64,000 bases of DNA from Streptomyces durmitorensis (GTDB lineage: Bacteria > Actinomycetota > Actinomycetes > Streptomycetales > Streptomycetaceae). Positions 27,047-35,823 of this stretch are shown here, piece by piece; position 1 is the first letter of the stretch, and each line of letters starts with the position of its first letter. The stretch lies in contig NZ_CP097289.1 in assembly GCF_023498005.1 (NCBI RefSeq), forward strand, positions 5,580,001 to 5,644,000, written 5' to 3'. A program made the position numbers and the translations under genes. The notes below the pieces were generated by a model, which had not been told where the DNA came from, searched no databases, and saw nothing but the letters and a program-made list of their open reading frames with translations.

Positions 27047-27088
27047 CGTCTGCCGGAACGCGTCTGCCGGAACGCGTCTGCGGAACAC
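27047..27088 (+). repeat. 14-bp tandem repeats
   Basis: cgtctgccggaacg occurs twice exactly and a third time with a one-base deletion, just downstream of the compound hairpin and past the SDR stop codon. No function is apparent. Confidence 0.85.
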
Positions 27089-27125
27089 CTGCGTACGTCC
27101 GAGCGGCGCGTGATGTCCCGTCAGT

Positions 27126-27734
27126 TCAGCTCGTCGCGGGCACTCCGGGTTCCACCACCAGGCCCCGCCCCGTCCCCTCGATCAGCTCGACGTACGCGCG
27201 GACCACCTCGGCCACCGGCGTCCCCTGCGCCCCGTCGCGCCCCATCTTCTCCAGGGTCTCGGCGACCCACCCCGGGCTGACGGAGTTCAGCCGGATCCCG
27301 CGCGGCATCTCGGCCGCCGCGGTCGGCACGAAGTGGCCGAGGCCTCCGTTGACCAGGGCGGCGAACGAGAGGCCGGGCTCGGAGAACGTCGAGATGCCGT
27401 TGGTGAGGGTGAGCGAGCCGCCGTCGGCGATGCGGTGCGCCGCACGGCGTGTGAGGTGGATCTGGCCCAGCATCTTGCCTTCGAGGCCCCGGAAGTAGTC
27501 CTCGTCGGACGAGGCGTCGATCCGCGCGATCTGCCCGCTCCCGGCGACCGCGACCACCGCGTCGACGGTCCCGACCGCGTCGAACATCTCGTCGATCGAC
27601 TCCGGCCGCGCCAGATCCACCACGACAGGACCGCGCCGCGACGCCCGGACGACCTCGTGGCCGCCGCTCGCCTCAAGGGTCTCGGAGAGCGCGGATCCGA
27701 TGGTGCCGCTTGCACCGATGACGACGATCTTCAT
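27126..27734 (-). CDS. Short SDR-family oxidoreductase lacking YxxxK
   Basis: A 202-residue Rossmann-fold protein. The NAD(P)-binding motif IVVIGASGTIGSALSETL is at the N-terminus, SRRGPVVVDLARPESI continues the cofactor-binding region, and VVAVAGSG replaces the usual NNAG. At the position of the catalytic Tyr and Lys the sequence is FSEPGLSFAALVNGGLGHFV, so the canonical YxxxK is absent. This matches a subgroup of short SDRs of unknown catalysis seen in many bacteria. The C-terminus has the usual RLNSVSPGWVAETL segment. Its function is therefore uncertain. The gene is monocistronic and faces cbs. Confidence 0.87.
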   Translation of the reverse strand: MKIVVIGASGTIGSALSETLEASGGHEVVRASRRGPVVVDLARPESIDEMFDAVGTVDAVVAVAGSGQIARIDASSDEDYFRGLEGKMLGQIHLTRRAAHRIADGGSLTLTNGISTFSEPGLSFAALVNGGLGHFVPTAAAEMPRGIRLNSVSPGWVAETLEKMGRDGAQGTPVAEVVRAYVELIEGTGRGLVVEPGVPATS

Positions 27735-27891
27735 GGGGTCCCGTCTCCTGGGCGTTGAGCAGTACTGAGTTGAGCAGCACTGAGGTGCTGAACTGGTCTT
27801 CGTTCAGGTTCGGGGGAGCGCGTCACCGCGTCCAATACCTGTCGTCATAACCACGGGGGATGACCTTCGGCGCGGGCCTCGGTGTGGGCTT

Positions 27892-28680
27892 TCAGTACCC
27901 CTGGATCTTCGCCGCCGCATGGCTCACCGCCACCGTGTGCGTGACCCAGCCGCCCGTGGTCGTCCGGAGGTGGAGCTGGAAGGCCGTCGGCTCGGGTGCG
28001 TAGCCCATGGTGTCGTCCGTGCTCAGCGCGAGGGCGCTCTGGAGGTACGTCGACGGGGCGGTCGACAGGGTCGTGCCCGCGTAGCCGCCGGTGATCGGGC
28101 GGTGGACGTGGCCCGCGAGGACCCGGACCACGTGGGGGTGGCGGGCCACCACCTCCGTTAGGGCGTCGCCGTCCGTGAGGCGCATGCCGTCCAGGTACGG
28201 GATGCCGATGGCCGTCGGCGGGTGATGTACGCAGACCAGGGCGGGGATCTCGGGACGGGCCGTCAACTGTTCGTCCAGCCAGGTGAGTTGGGCCTCGCCC
28301 AGGTGGCCGTGTCCGGCGCCGGGGACGTTCGAGTCCAGGGCTATCAGCGTCAGGTCGTCGTACTCGACTGTGTAGTGCGTGGCGTGTGTTCCGCCGAGGT
28401 GTGCCGTGCCGCCGAACGTCTTGGCCAGGGCCGCCGGGTCGTCGTGGTTGCCGGTCGTCAGGTGCAGGGGCAGCGGGAAGCCCGCGATGAGTTCGCGCAG
28501 CTGCTCGTACTCGTCGGGGTGGCCGTGTTCCGTCAGGTCGCCGGTGAGCACCACGCAGGTGGGCCGGGGTTCCAGGGCGAGGACGCGGGCGAGCGCGCGG
28601 CGCAGGCCGGCCGCCGGTTCGGCGGCCAGCGGGCCGGTGGTGAGGTGCAGGTCACTGAGGTGTGCGACAGAGGTGGTCAT
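27892..28680 (-). CDS. Calcineurin-like metallophosphoesterase (CpdA-like)
   Basis: A 262-residue dimetal phosphoesterase. Metal-ligand motifs appear in order: [36 protein letters not shown] and VLAGHVHRP. This set is typical of class III cyclic nucleotide phosphodiesterases and related metallophosphoesterases. It has no signal peptide and should be cytosolic. cAMP signalling in Streptomyces affects germination, but cAMP as substrate is an inference from family only. The gene lies 89 bases downstream of the small membrane protein gene at 28770 on the same strand. Confidence 0.9.
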   Translation of the reverse strand: MTTSVAHLSDLHLTTGPLAAEPAAGLRRALARVLALEPRPTCVVLTGDLTEHGHPDEYEQLRELIAGFPLPLHLTTGNHDDPAALAKTFGGTAHLGGTHATHYTVEYDDLTLIALDSNVPGAGHGHLGEAQLTWLDEQLTARPEIPALVCVHHPPTAIGIPYLDGMRLTDGDALTEVVARHPHVVRVLAGHVHRPITGGYAGTTLSTAPSTYLQSALALSTDDTMGYAPEPTAFQLHLRTTTGGWVTHTVAVSHAAAKIQGY

Positions 28681-28769
28681 GAGGGCACGGTCCGCCCTGA
28701 GCGGCGGGTCGCGCCACCGGTCCTGCTGACAGCAGAACCCCGGCCGTCAGTGACCCGGGGGGCAGAACC

Positions 28770-29195
28770 TCAGTCGTCCCACTCCGACTTCCGCTCGCGC
28801 TCCCTGCGGCCGCGCCCGAAGTTCATGCCCCGCATCGAATGCACCGCGTTCACGCCGACGATGCCGCCCCAGGTGACGAAGAGGCCGGGCAGGTCGGCGT
28901 TGACCACGCCGATCGCCGAGAGCGGGATCGCGAGGATCAGCGAGACGATGCCGAAGCCGAAGCGCTCGCCCCAGGAGTCCACGGCGCCGTTCGGTGCGCG
29001 GGAGCCGCGGGCGACGACCATCTGCTGCTCGGCCATGTGCCGGCGCATCCGCCGGTCGATGGTGCCGTCCAGGCGCTGCTCGACCTTTCCGAGGAAAGAG
29101 TCGACCAGCGCGGACTCATACTCTTCGCCTAGCTCTCTGCGGGCGTGCAGAGTGGCGTCGAGTTCTTTTTTGAGTTCGGCGTCACGGGCTTCCAT
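28770..29195 (-). CDS. Small two-helix membrane protein of unknown function
   Basis: A 141-residue protein. The N-terminal half (about 70 residues) is highly charged and helical (AELKKELDATLHARRELGEEYESALVDSFLGKVEQRLDGTIDRRMRRHM). It is followed by two hydrophobic segments (FGFGIVSLILAIPLSAIGVV and LPGLFVTWGGIVGVNAV) and a basic tail. Similar proteins are found in many actinobacteria beside stress or cell-envelope genes, with no assigned function. It ends 89 bases before the metallophosphoesterase and begins just after the stop of the NCS1 permease, so the three may be one transcript. Confidence 0.8.
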   Translation of the reverse strand: MEARDAELKKELDATLHARRELGEEYESALVDSFLGKVEQRLDGTIDRRMRRHMAEQQMVVARGSRAPNGAVDSWGERFGFGIVSLILAIPLSAIGVVNADLPGLFVTWGGIVGVNAVHSMRGMNFGRGRRERERKSEWDD

Positions 29196-29206
29196 AGTCT
29201 TTTACG

Positions 29207-30625
29207 TTACGCAGCCGACGCGGGCGTGACAGTGGGGCTATCCCCCCTTTCTGGCTCCGCCGGGATGTGCGACGTGTCGCGGCGGGCCAGGAGCCAGTAC
29301 AGGGCCGCGGGGACCACCAGACCCACGATCCACGAGATGTCCGCGCCGCCAAGGGGCTCCACCAGCGGGCCGGTGTAGAAGTGCGTCACCAGGAAGGGGA
29401 GCTGGGCGAGCAGCCCCACTCCGTAGACCGTCAGCGCGTCCCAGCGCCAGGCTCCGTAGCGGCCGTGGGGGTCGGAGAGCGCCGGGATGTCGTAGCGCTC
29501 CTTGGAGATCAGGTAGTAGTCGACCAGGTTGATCGCCGACCACGGTGTGAAGAACGTCAGCAGGAACAGCAGGAAGTCCTTGAAGGACGTCAGGAAGCTG
29601 TCCTTGCCGAGCAGCGCCACCACCGTGCCCGCCACCATGATCAGCGCGATGTACGCCGCCCTGCCGCGCGGCGAGAGCGTCTTCTGGCCGCGGAATCCGC
29701 TGATGCTGGTCACCATCGACATGAAGCCGCCGTAGGTGTTGAGCACGTTGATCGTCAGCTTGCCCAGCGCGATCACGAAGTAGAGGAAGGACGCGATGAG
29801 GCCCGCGCCGCCCAGGCCGACCACGTATCCGACCTGGTTGGCGAGGAACGCGTCGCCCGCGGTCGCCGCCACGAGCACGCCGAAGGTCATCGACCACTGG
29901 GAGCCGAGCGCGGAGCCGGACAGGGTCCACCAGAACGTGGCCCGCCCCGATGTCGTACGCGGCAGATAGCGCGAGTAGTCCGCGACGTACGGTCCGAAGG
30001 CGAGCTGCCAGGACGCCGAGAGGGAGACCGCGAGCAGGAACATCGGCAGGTCGAAGTGCGCGTCGCCGAGCAGTGCCGATATGTCCACGCGGTCCAGGAG
30101 GCGGATGCCCAGGTAGATGAAGGCGAGCGCGCAGATCACGCTCGCCACCCGGCCAAGGACGTGGATCACGCGGTAGCCGACCGCCGCCACCACCGCGGTG
30201 ATCACCGCGAAGATGATGATGCCGGTGGTGTCGTTCGTGTGCGTGAGCTGGGCCGTGGCCTGTCCGGCGAGGACGCTGCCGCTGGCGAAGAAGCCGACGT
30301 ACATGAGGATGACGAGCAGGAGCGGCACGACCGCGCCGCGCACCCCGAACTGGGCGCGGGACTGGATCATCTGGGGCAGGCCCAGCTTCGGTCCCTGGGC
30401 CGAGTGCAGGGCCATGACCGCGCCGCCGAGCAGATTGCCGAGCAGCAGGCCGATCACCGACCACACCACATCGCCCCCGAAGACGACGGCGAGCGCGCCC
30501 GTGACGACCGCGGTGATCTGCAGGTTGGCACCGAGCCAGAGGGTGAACTGGCTGAACGCCGTGCCGTGCCGTTCGTCGTCGGGGACGACGTCGATGGAGC
30601 GCCGCTCCACGAGAGTGTCTGCCAT
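29207..30625 (-). CDS. NCS1-family purine/cytosine permease
   Basis: A 472-residue, 12-helix transporter of the nucleobase:cation symporter-1 family (CodB/PucI type). Characteristic segments are FTLWLGANLQITAVVTGALAVVFGG in the first helix, SRAQFGVRGAVVPLLL in helix 3, and FGPYVADYSRYLPRT before helix 6. Substrates in this family include cytosine, allantoin, hydantoins and vitamins; the exact substrate is not readable. It lies 61 bases after the OpuC-type binding-protein gene on the same strand, so it may be co-expressed with the ABC importer. Confidence 0.9.
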   Translation of the reverse strand: MADTLVERRSIDVVPDDERHGTAFSQFTLWLGANLQITAVVTGALAVVFGGDVVWSVIGLLLGNLLGGAVMALHSAQGPKLGLPQMIQSRAQFGVRGAVVPLLLVILMYVGFFASGSVLAGQATAQLTHTNDTTGIIIFAVITAVVAAVGYRVIHVLGRVASVICALAFIYLGIRLLDRVDISALLGDAHFDLPMFLLAVSLSASWQLAFGPYVADYSRYLPRTTSGRATFWWTLSGSALGSQWSMTFGVLVAATAGDAFLANQVGYVVGLGGAGLIASFLYFVIALGKLTINVLNTYGGFMSMVTSISGFRGQKTLSPRGRAAYIALIMVAGTVVALLGKDSFLTSFKDFLLFLLTFFTPWSAINLVDYYLISKERYDIPALSDPHGRYGAWRWDALTVYGVGLLAQLPFLVTHFYTGPLVEPLGGADISWIVGLVVPAALYWLLARRDTSHIPAEPERGDSPTVTPASAA

Positions 30626-30686
30626 GATCCGGTGAACTCCCTGCTGCTGTACGAACTGCCTTTGGTCGGCTGCTTGTTGCTGTCGG

Positions 30687-31631
30687 CTACTTCTTGCTGA
30701 TCCCGTGCCGCGCCGCCCAGTCGTTCGCGACGTCCTCCGGGTCCTTCTTGTCCTTGTCCACCAGGCGGTTGAGCTCGGTGAGGTCCTTGGTCGTCAGCGC
30801 GTTGCCGAGGCGGCCGAGCGCCGCACGGACCGTCGAGTCGGCCTTGCGGTCGGCGATGAGCGGGACGACGTGCTGGCCGGGGATCAGGTTCTTGGGGTCG
30901 GTGAGCACGACCCACTTCTCGGCGACGATGTCGGTGTCGGTGGTGAAGAGGTTCGCGACGTCGACGTCGCCCTTCTTCAGGGCGCCCTTCACCAGCGGAC
31001 CCGAGGAGTCGAGGGACTTGAACTCCTTGAACTCGACTCCGTAGACGTCCTTGAGGCCGACCGAGCCGACCGTGCGCTTCTTGACCTCGGGCGCGGCGCC
31101 GATGACGAGCTTGCCGTTGTGCTTCGCGAGGTCCGCGAGGGACTTGAGGCCGTACTCCTCGGCGGTCTCGCGGGTGACGACGAAGGCGTCGGAGTCCTCG
31201 GCCTTGCCGTAGGGCAGGATCTGCAGGCCGCGGGGCAGGACCATGGCGAGTGCGTTCTGCATCTCGCCCTCCTCCGTGGCCTTCGCCTTGGCGTCGAGGT
31301 AGTGCAGGAGCGCGCCCTGGTACTCGGGCAGGAGGTCGATGTCGCCGCCCTTGAGGGCGGGGATGAGGATCTCGCGGGTGCCGAGGTTGGGGCGGACGGT
31401 CGTCTTCACGCCTTCCGCTTCGAGCGCGGCGGCGTAGAGGTAGCCGAGGACCTGGTTCTCGGTGAAGTTGGCGGTGCCGATGGTGACGCCGTTCTTGCTG
31501 GAGCCACCGCCTGTGCCGCCGGAGCCCTGCCCGTCGAGGGAGGTGATGCCGCCGCTGCAGGCGGCGAGCGCGGGGACGGACGCGGCGGCGAAGAGTCCGC
31601 CGAGGAGTGTCCTGCGGTTCATGGGGGCCAT
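30687..31631 (-). CDS. Quaternary-ammonium ABC transporter, substrate-binding lipoprotein (OpuC/ProX family)
   Basis: A 314-residue lipoprotein. The signal NRRTLLGGLFAAASVPALAAC has a twin-arginine-like start and the lipobox LAAC, so lipidation falls on that Cys. The mature part is an OpuAC/ProX-type clamshell: TIGTANFTENQVLGYLYAAALEAEG opens it and REILIPALKGGDIDLLPEYQGALL follows. Family members bind glycine betaine, choline, carnitine, proline betaine or, in some Firmicutes, ergothioneine. ATG 31631 has AGGAG eight bases upstream. It is the last gene of a four-gene unit: ATPase, permease, permease, binding protein. Confidence 0.92.
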   Translation of the reverse strand: MAPMNRRTLLGGLFAAASVPALAACSGGITSLDGQGSGGTGGGSSKNGVTIGTANFTENQVLGYLYAAALEAEGVKTTVRPNLGTREILIPALKGGDIDLLPEYQGALLHYLDAKAKATEEGEMQNALAMVLPRGLQILPYGKAEDSDAFVVTRETAEEYGLKSLADLAKHNGKLVIGAAPEVKKRTVGSVGLKDVYGVEFKEFKSLDSSGPLVKGALKKGDVDVANLFTTDTDIVAEKWVVLTDPKNLIPGQHVVPLIADRKADSTVRAALGRLGNALTTKDLTELNRLVDKDKKDPEDVANDWAARHGISKK

Positions 31632-31642
31632 CTGGTGTGCTC

Positions 31643-32314
31643 CTAGGCCGACTTGGCGGGGCGGTGGCGGAAGAGGGCGCGCTGCAGTCCGGAGAGCGCG
31701 AGGTCGAGTACGACGGCGACGAGCGCCACGAGGACCGCGCCGCCGAGCACCTGTACGAGGTCGCGCTGGGCGAGCCCGTCGAAGACGTACCTGCCGAGCC
31801 CGCCGAAGGAGACGTACGCGGCGATGGTGGCGGTCGCGACGACCTGGATGAGCGCGAGCCTCAGCCCGGTCATGATCAGGGGGAGCGCGAGGGGCAGTTC
31901 GACCTGGAAGAGGACCTGGTGCCAGCGCATGCCCTGGCCGCGCGCGGCGTCCCGCACCTCCGGGTCGACGGCGGTCATCCCGGCGTACGTGTTGGTCACG
32001 ATGGACGGCACCGCGAGGGCGACGAGCGCGATGTAGACGGGCCACATCGACAGGCCGCTGGCGAGGAAGACCAGCACGACGAGGCCGACCGTGGGCAGCG
32101 CGCGCCCGAAGCTGGAGAGGTTGATGGCGAGGAAGGCGCCGCGCCCGGTGTGCCCGATGAGCAGGCCGACCGGAAGGGCGATGGCGGCGGCGATGAGGGT
32201 CGCGAGCAGCGAGTACTGGAGGTGCTCGGCGAGGCGGGTCCCGATGCCGTCGGACCCGGCCCACTGCTCGCCGTTGACCAGCCAGGCGCCGAGGTCCTTG
32301 AAGAGTTCGTACAT
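31643..32314 (-). CDS. ABC transporter permease (OpuC/ProW type), second
   Basis: A 223-residue permease with about six helices. The EAA-type coupling loop is DPEVRDAARGQGMRWHQVLFQVELPLALPLIMTGLRLAL, and the C-terminus ends with FGGLGRYVFDGLAQRDLVQVLGGAVLVALVAVVLDL. It starts one base after the stop of the first permease gene, so the two are translationally linked, and both belong to the same importer. Its length fits the split-permease OpuC architecture, not the fused ProW. Confidence 0.92.
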   Translation of the reverse strand: MYELFKDLGAWLVNGEQWAGSDGIGTRLAEHLQYSLLATLIAAAIALPVGLLIGHTGRGAFLAINLSSFGRALPTVGLVVLVFLASGLSMWPVYIALVALAVPSIVTNTYAGMTAVDPEVRDAARGQGMRWHQVLFQVELPLALPLIMTGLRLALIQVVATATIAAYVSFGGLGRYVFDGLAQRDLVQVLGGAVLVALVAVVLDLALSGLQRALFRHRPAKSA

Positions 32315-32315
32315 G

Positions 32316-32963
32316 TCACGCGCTCCTCTTGCGGCGGGTCCAGGGCGTCAGGACGTACTGGAGGGTGACGAGCAGCGCGTCCGCGACGAGCGCGAGGAGC
32401 AGGGTCAGGACGACGCCGACGATGACGGGGGTGGGGAAGTTGCGCTGAAACCCGTCCGTGAAGAGCTGTCCGAGGCCGCCGTCGCCGATGTAGGTCGCGA
32501 CGGAGACGAGGGAGATCGCCATGACCGTCGCGATCCGTACGCCCGCCATGATCACCGGGAGCGCGAGGGGGAGCTCGACGGTGAGGAGGGTGCGCAGGGG
32601 CCGGGTGCCCATGGCCTTCGCGGCTTCCTTGGTCTTGGCGGGGACGGAGTCCAGGCCCTCGACGGTGTTCCGCAGGAGCACGACGAGCGTGTAGATCGTC
32701 AGGCCGATGACGGTGGTGGTGCGGGTGAGCCCGCTGACCGGCAGGAGCAGCACGAAGACGGCGATGGACGGGATGGTGAAGAGGATGTTCGACAGGCCGA
32801 GGAGCAGTCCGCGCAGGGGGCGCACGCGGTGGGCGACGACGGCCAGGGGGAGCGAGATGAGCAGGCCGAGGAGTACGGCGGTGAGGGCGGCCTGGAGGTG
32901 GGAGAGGGTGAGGGTGGTGAGGTCGTCGGTGTGGTCGGATATCCACGACCAGTCGACGCTCAC
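32316..32963 (-). CDS. ABC transporter permease (OpuC/ProW type), first
   Basis: A 215-residue permease paralogous to its neighbour, again with about six helices. Its coupling loop is VPAKTKEAAKAMGTRPLRTLLTVELPLALPVIMAGVRIA and the tail is DGGLGQLFTDGFQRNFPTPVIVGVVLTLLLALVADALLV. The GTG start overlaps the ATPase stop codon by four bases (GTGA), a translational coupling device. The upstream frame is open but the family alignment starts here. Confidence 0.9.
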   Translation of the reverse strand: MSVDWSWISDHTDDLTTLTLSHLQAALTAVLLGLLISLPLAVVAHRVRPLRGLLLGLSNILFTIPSIAVFVLLLPVSGLTRTTTVIGLTIYTLVVLLRNTVEGLDSVPAKTKEAAKAMGTRPLRTLLTVELPLALPVIMAGVRIATVMAISLVSVATYIGDGGLGQLFTDGFQRNFPTPVIVGVVLTLLLALVADALLVTLQYVLTPWTRRKRSA

Positions 32964-34099
32964 GTTGTGCGCTTTGCGGTAGCGGGTGCAGGGGTGGTTT
33001 CCGTGGGTTCTCCGTCGGGACCGCCGTCCTGGGTTGCTCGCGCAGTTCCCACCGGCCCGCAGACTGCCCGACCCCTCTCGTGCGCCGCGCCCGCCCGGTC
33101 GTGGATGTCCTCCCGCGACGTCACCCCGGTCAGGCTGCCCGTCTCGTCGACCCGGGCCACCAGGCCGGTCGGGGCGGACAGGGACTCGTTGAGGGCGGCC
33201 AGCAGCGAGTCCGTGTCGCGCAGGGGGCGTACGGGGACGTCCGTCGCGGCGCCGTCCTTGTGCCGCCAGGCGACCGGCGCCCCAGCCGAGTCCAGCCGCA
33301 GCGTCCAGGCGCCGCCCTCCGGAGCCGGGGCCTGCGGGACCTCGGCAAGTGTCGTCAGGGAGAGCAGCTTGAGGCCGCGCTCCGCGCCCAGGAAGTCCGC
33401 GACGAAGTCGTCCGCCGGGCGGGCCAGGAGCTCGGCGGGGCTCGCGCACTGGACGAGGTGGCCGCCGGTGCGGAAGACGGCTATGCGGTCGCCGAGCCTG
33501 ACCGCCTCGTCGATGTCGTGCGTGACGAAGACGATGGTCTTGTTCAACTCCCGCTGGAGGCGCAGGAGTTCGTCCTGGAGCTGGGTGCGGACCACGGGGT
33601 CGACCGCGCCGAACGGCTCGTCCATCAGGAGCACCGGCGGGTCGGCGGCCAGTGCGCGGGCCACGCCGACGCGCTGCTGCTGGCCGCCGGAGAGCTGGTG
33701 CGGGTAGCGCTTCCCGGCGTCGGCGGCGAGGCCGACCGTGTCCAGGAGCTCCGCCGCCCGCGCCCTCGCCTTCTTGCGGCCCCAGCCGAGCAGCAGCGGC
33801 ACGGTGGCGATGTTGTCCAGGACGGTGCGGTGCGGGAAGAGCCCCGACTGCTGGATCACGTACCCGATGGAGCGGCGCAGCTCGGCGGCGTCCTGCTCCA
33901 GGACGTCCTTGCCGCCCACCCTGATCGTCCCGGAGGTCGGATCGACCATCCGGTTGATCATGCGGAGCGTCGTCGTCTTGCCGCAACCGGAAGATCCGAC
34001 GAGGACGGTCACGCCCCCTTCCGGCATCTCAAGTGTGAGGTCGTCGACCGCGGTTGTGCCGTTCGGGAAGCGCTTGTGGACCGTATCGAATTGGATCAT
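32960..34099 (-). CDS. ABC transporter ATP-binding protein (OpuC/ProV type)
   Basis: A 379-residue importer ATPase. Walker A is GSSGCGKTTT, the Q-loop is IGYVIQQSGLFPH, the signature is LSGGQQQRVGVARAL, Walker B is VLLMDEPFGAVDP and the switch His is FVTHDIDEA. After the ATPase core (about residue 240) comes a regulatory region with only weak resemblance to CBS domains. The last 40 residues (AAHERGRAVCGPVGTARATQDGG and onwards) are low-complexity and overlap a fragment of dispersed repeat family B. It opens a four-gene operon and is divergent from the HAL-like lyase gene. Confidence 0.92.
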   Translation of the reverse strand: MIQFDTVHKRFPNGTTAVDDLTLEMPEGGVTVLVGSSGCGKTTTLRMINRMVDPTSGTIRVGGKDVLEQDAAELRRSIGYVIQQSGLFPHRTVLDNIATVPLLLGWGRKKARARAAELLDTVGLAADAGKRYPHQLSGGQQQRVGVARALAADPPVLLMDEPFGAVDPVVRTQLQDELLRLQRELNKTIVFVTHDIDEAVRLGDRIAVFRTGGHLVQCASPAELLARPADDFVADFLGAERGLKLLSLTTLAEVPQAPAPEGGAWTLRLDSAGAPVAWRHKDGAATDVPVRPLRDTDSLLAALNESLSAPTGLVARVDETGSLTGVTSREDIHDRAGAAHERGRAVCGPVGTARATQDGGPDGEPTETTPAPATAKRTT

Positions 34100-34143
34100 G
34101 AGGAGTCCCTTGCCCGGCTGTATATCGTCATGCAGAGTTCTCG

Positions 34144-34163
34144 TTGACTGAATAGATTGTCAA
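34144..34163. promoter_or_regulatory. Candidate operator in the ABC importer/lyase divergent region
   Basis: TTGAC-N10-GTCAA (34144-34163) is an AT-rich imperfect palindrome in an otherwise GC-rich region. It lies between the importer start (34099) and the lyase start (34249). The RpiR-type regulator encoded after the lyase is one candidate for binding here. Confidence 0.35.
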
Positions 34164-34248
34164 TAGCTTGTCCACGCCCCGGCGTAAATCACTGGTTACG
34201 AGTGGCCGCAGGGCAAGACGGAGCGTCCGGGTTGAGGAGGAATTACGA

Positions 34249-35823
34249 GTGATGTCGTCTCGTATCGCGGACAGGGCGACCGGCAGGGCACCTGACGACA
34301 GCGGCTCGGTCGTCGTCCTGGACGGCCGCGGACTGATGGTCGCAGATGTCGTACGTATGGCCGAATCCACCGCAAAGCCCGTTCCGGGGACGGACGGCAT
34401 GAAGCGCGTCGAGGCTTCCTGGGACGCGGCGCGGGAGATCGCTTCCTGGGGTCGCGTCTACGGCCGCTCCACCGGCGTGGGCGCCAACCGGAATGAGTCC
34501 GTGCCGACCGAGGCGGCCTCCGACCACGGCCTGCGCCTGCTGCGCAGCCACGCCGGAGCGATCGGCGAGGAGCTGCCCGCGCGGCAGGTGCGCGCGATGC
34601 TCGCGGTCCGCGCCAACCAGCTCCTCGCGGGCGGCGCGGGCCTGCGCCCGACCGTCGTCACGGCGCTCTGCGAGGCCCTGGAGACGGGCGCGTACCCGAA
34701 GGTCAACGAATTCGGCTCGGTCGGCACCGGCGACATCGCCGCGCTCGCGCAGATGGGCCTCGCCCTCGCGGGCGAGCACCCCTGGCAGGGCGCGGGCGCC
34801 GCCCCCGCCCCGCAGCCCCTCGACAACAACGACGCCCTCGCCCTGATCAGCAGCAACGCCCTCACGCTCGGCCAGTCCGCGCTCGCCCTGCACGAGCTGC
34901 GCGGGCTCGTCGCGGCCACGCAGGTGGTGGCGGCGCTGACCCTGATGGCGGTCGACGGTTCCTACGAGGCGTACGCGCTGCCCGTGCACGAGGCGCGGCG
35001 CCACGCGGGCTCGTACGCGGTCGCCGAACGGATGCGGCAGATCCTGGGCGCTCCGGATCGCCCCACGCCGCCGCTCGGCCGGATCCAGGACCCGTACGGC
35101 CTGCGCTGCGTGCCGCAGATCCACGGCCCCGCGCACGACGCGGCGGACGCGCTCGAAAACGTCCTGACGGTCGAGATCAACGCGGCCGCCGAGAACCCGC
35201 TGATCTCGGCGGAGGATATGGCGGCGTACCACCACGGCGGCTTCTACATGGCCCAACTCGCCCTGTCGCTCGACCACTTCAGGCTGGCGGTGACGCAGGC
35301 GGCACGCCTGTCGACCTCGCGCCTCTCGACCCTGAACGAACCGGGCTTCACCCGCCTGCGCCCCTTCCTCGCGGACGGCGAACCGGCGTCGTCCGGCGTG
35401 ATGATCCTGGAGTACGCGGCCGGCGCGGCCCTCGGTGACCTGCGCGCCTTCTCCGCCCCGGCGTCCCTCGGCCACGCGGTGCTCTCCCGCGGCGTGGAGG
35501 AACAGGCCAGCTTCGCCTCGCTCGCGGCGCGGCAGACGCTGCGGGCGTGCGACGCGTACCGCCTGGTGGTCGGCTGTGAACTGGTCGCGGCAGTAAGGGC
35601 GTTGAGGCAGCGGGACATGCGGCTCGACCCGGAGCTGCCCGTCGGGCGGGCCTTCGCGCTCGCGGACTCGGTGCTCGACGCGGAGCTGGCCGACCGGCCG
35701 TTGACGGATGATGTGACGGCGGCGGCCGGGCTGCTCGACCGGTTCACCGAGCTGTGGCTGGACCTCGGGTCCGTGGGCGGAACGGCCTTTGAGAGTCAGG
35801 GTGTTGTGAGGGGAACGGTATGA
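34249..35823 (+). CDS. HAL/PAL-family aromatic amino acid lyase-like protein with altered MIO triad
   Basis: A 524-residue protein aligned end to end with histidine/phenylalanine ammonia-lyases. Family segments are VYGRSTGVGANRNESV (equivalent to YGxNTGxG, catalytic Tyr), LISSNALTLGQ (equivalent to LINGT), YGLRCVPQIHGPAHDA, EINAAAENPLIS and NEPGFTRLRP. The Ala-Ser-Gly triad that cyclises to the MIO cofactor is replaced: GSVGASGDLAPL of the family reads GSVGTGDIAAL here, one residue shorter and without ASG. Activity is therefore uncertain. GTG 34249 is chosen because GAGGAGG lies eight bases upstream; ATG 34252 is equally possible. The stop overlaps the start of an RpiR regulator. It is divergent from the OpuC-type importer. 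Confidence 0.85.
   Translation: MMSSRIADRATGRAPDDSGSVVVLDGRGLMVADVVRMAESTAKPVPGTDGMKRVEASWDAAREIASWGRVYGRSTGVGANRNESVPTEAASDHGLRLLRSHAGAIGEELPARQVRAMLAVRANQLLAGGAGLRPTVVTALCEALETGAYPKVNEFGSVGTGDIAALAQMGLALAGEHPWQGAGAAPAPQPLDNNDALALISSNALTLGQSALALHELRGLVAATQVVAALTLMAVDGSYEAYALPVHEARRHAGSYAVAERMRQILGAPDRPTPPLGRIQDPYGLRCVPQIHGPAHDAADALENVLTVEINAAAENPLISAEDMAAYHHGGFYMAQLALSLDHFRLAVTQAARLSTSRLSTLNEPGFTRLRPFLADGEPASSGVMILEYAAGAALGDLRAFSAPASLGHAVLSRGVEEQASFASLAARQTLRACDAYRLVVGCELVAAVRALRQRDMRLDPELPVGRAFALADSVLDAELADRPLTDDVTAAAGLLDRFTELWLDLGSVGGTAFESQGVVRGTV

Noticed and set aside
26784..27113. A possible 109-residue open frame downstream of cbs
   Set aside because: It crosses a compound terminator hairpin and tandem repeats, and its composition is not coding-like.
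34234..34254. A TTA triplet just before the HAL-like lyase, in the lyase frame
   Set aside because: It lies between the Shine-Dalgarno GAGGAGG and the GTG/ATG start at 34249/34252, so it is most likely not translated and is not counted as a bldA-dependent codon.
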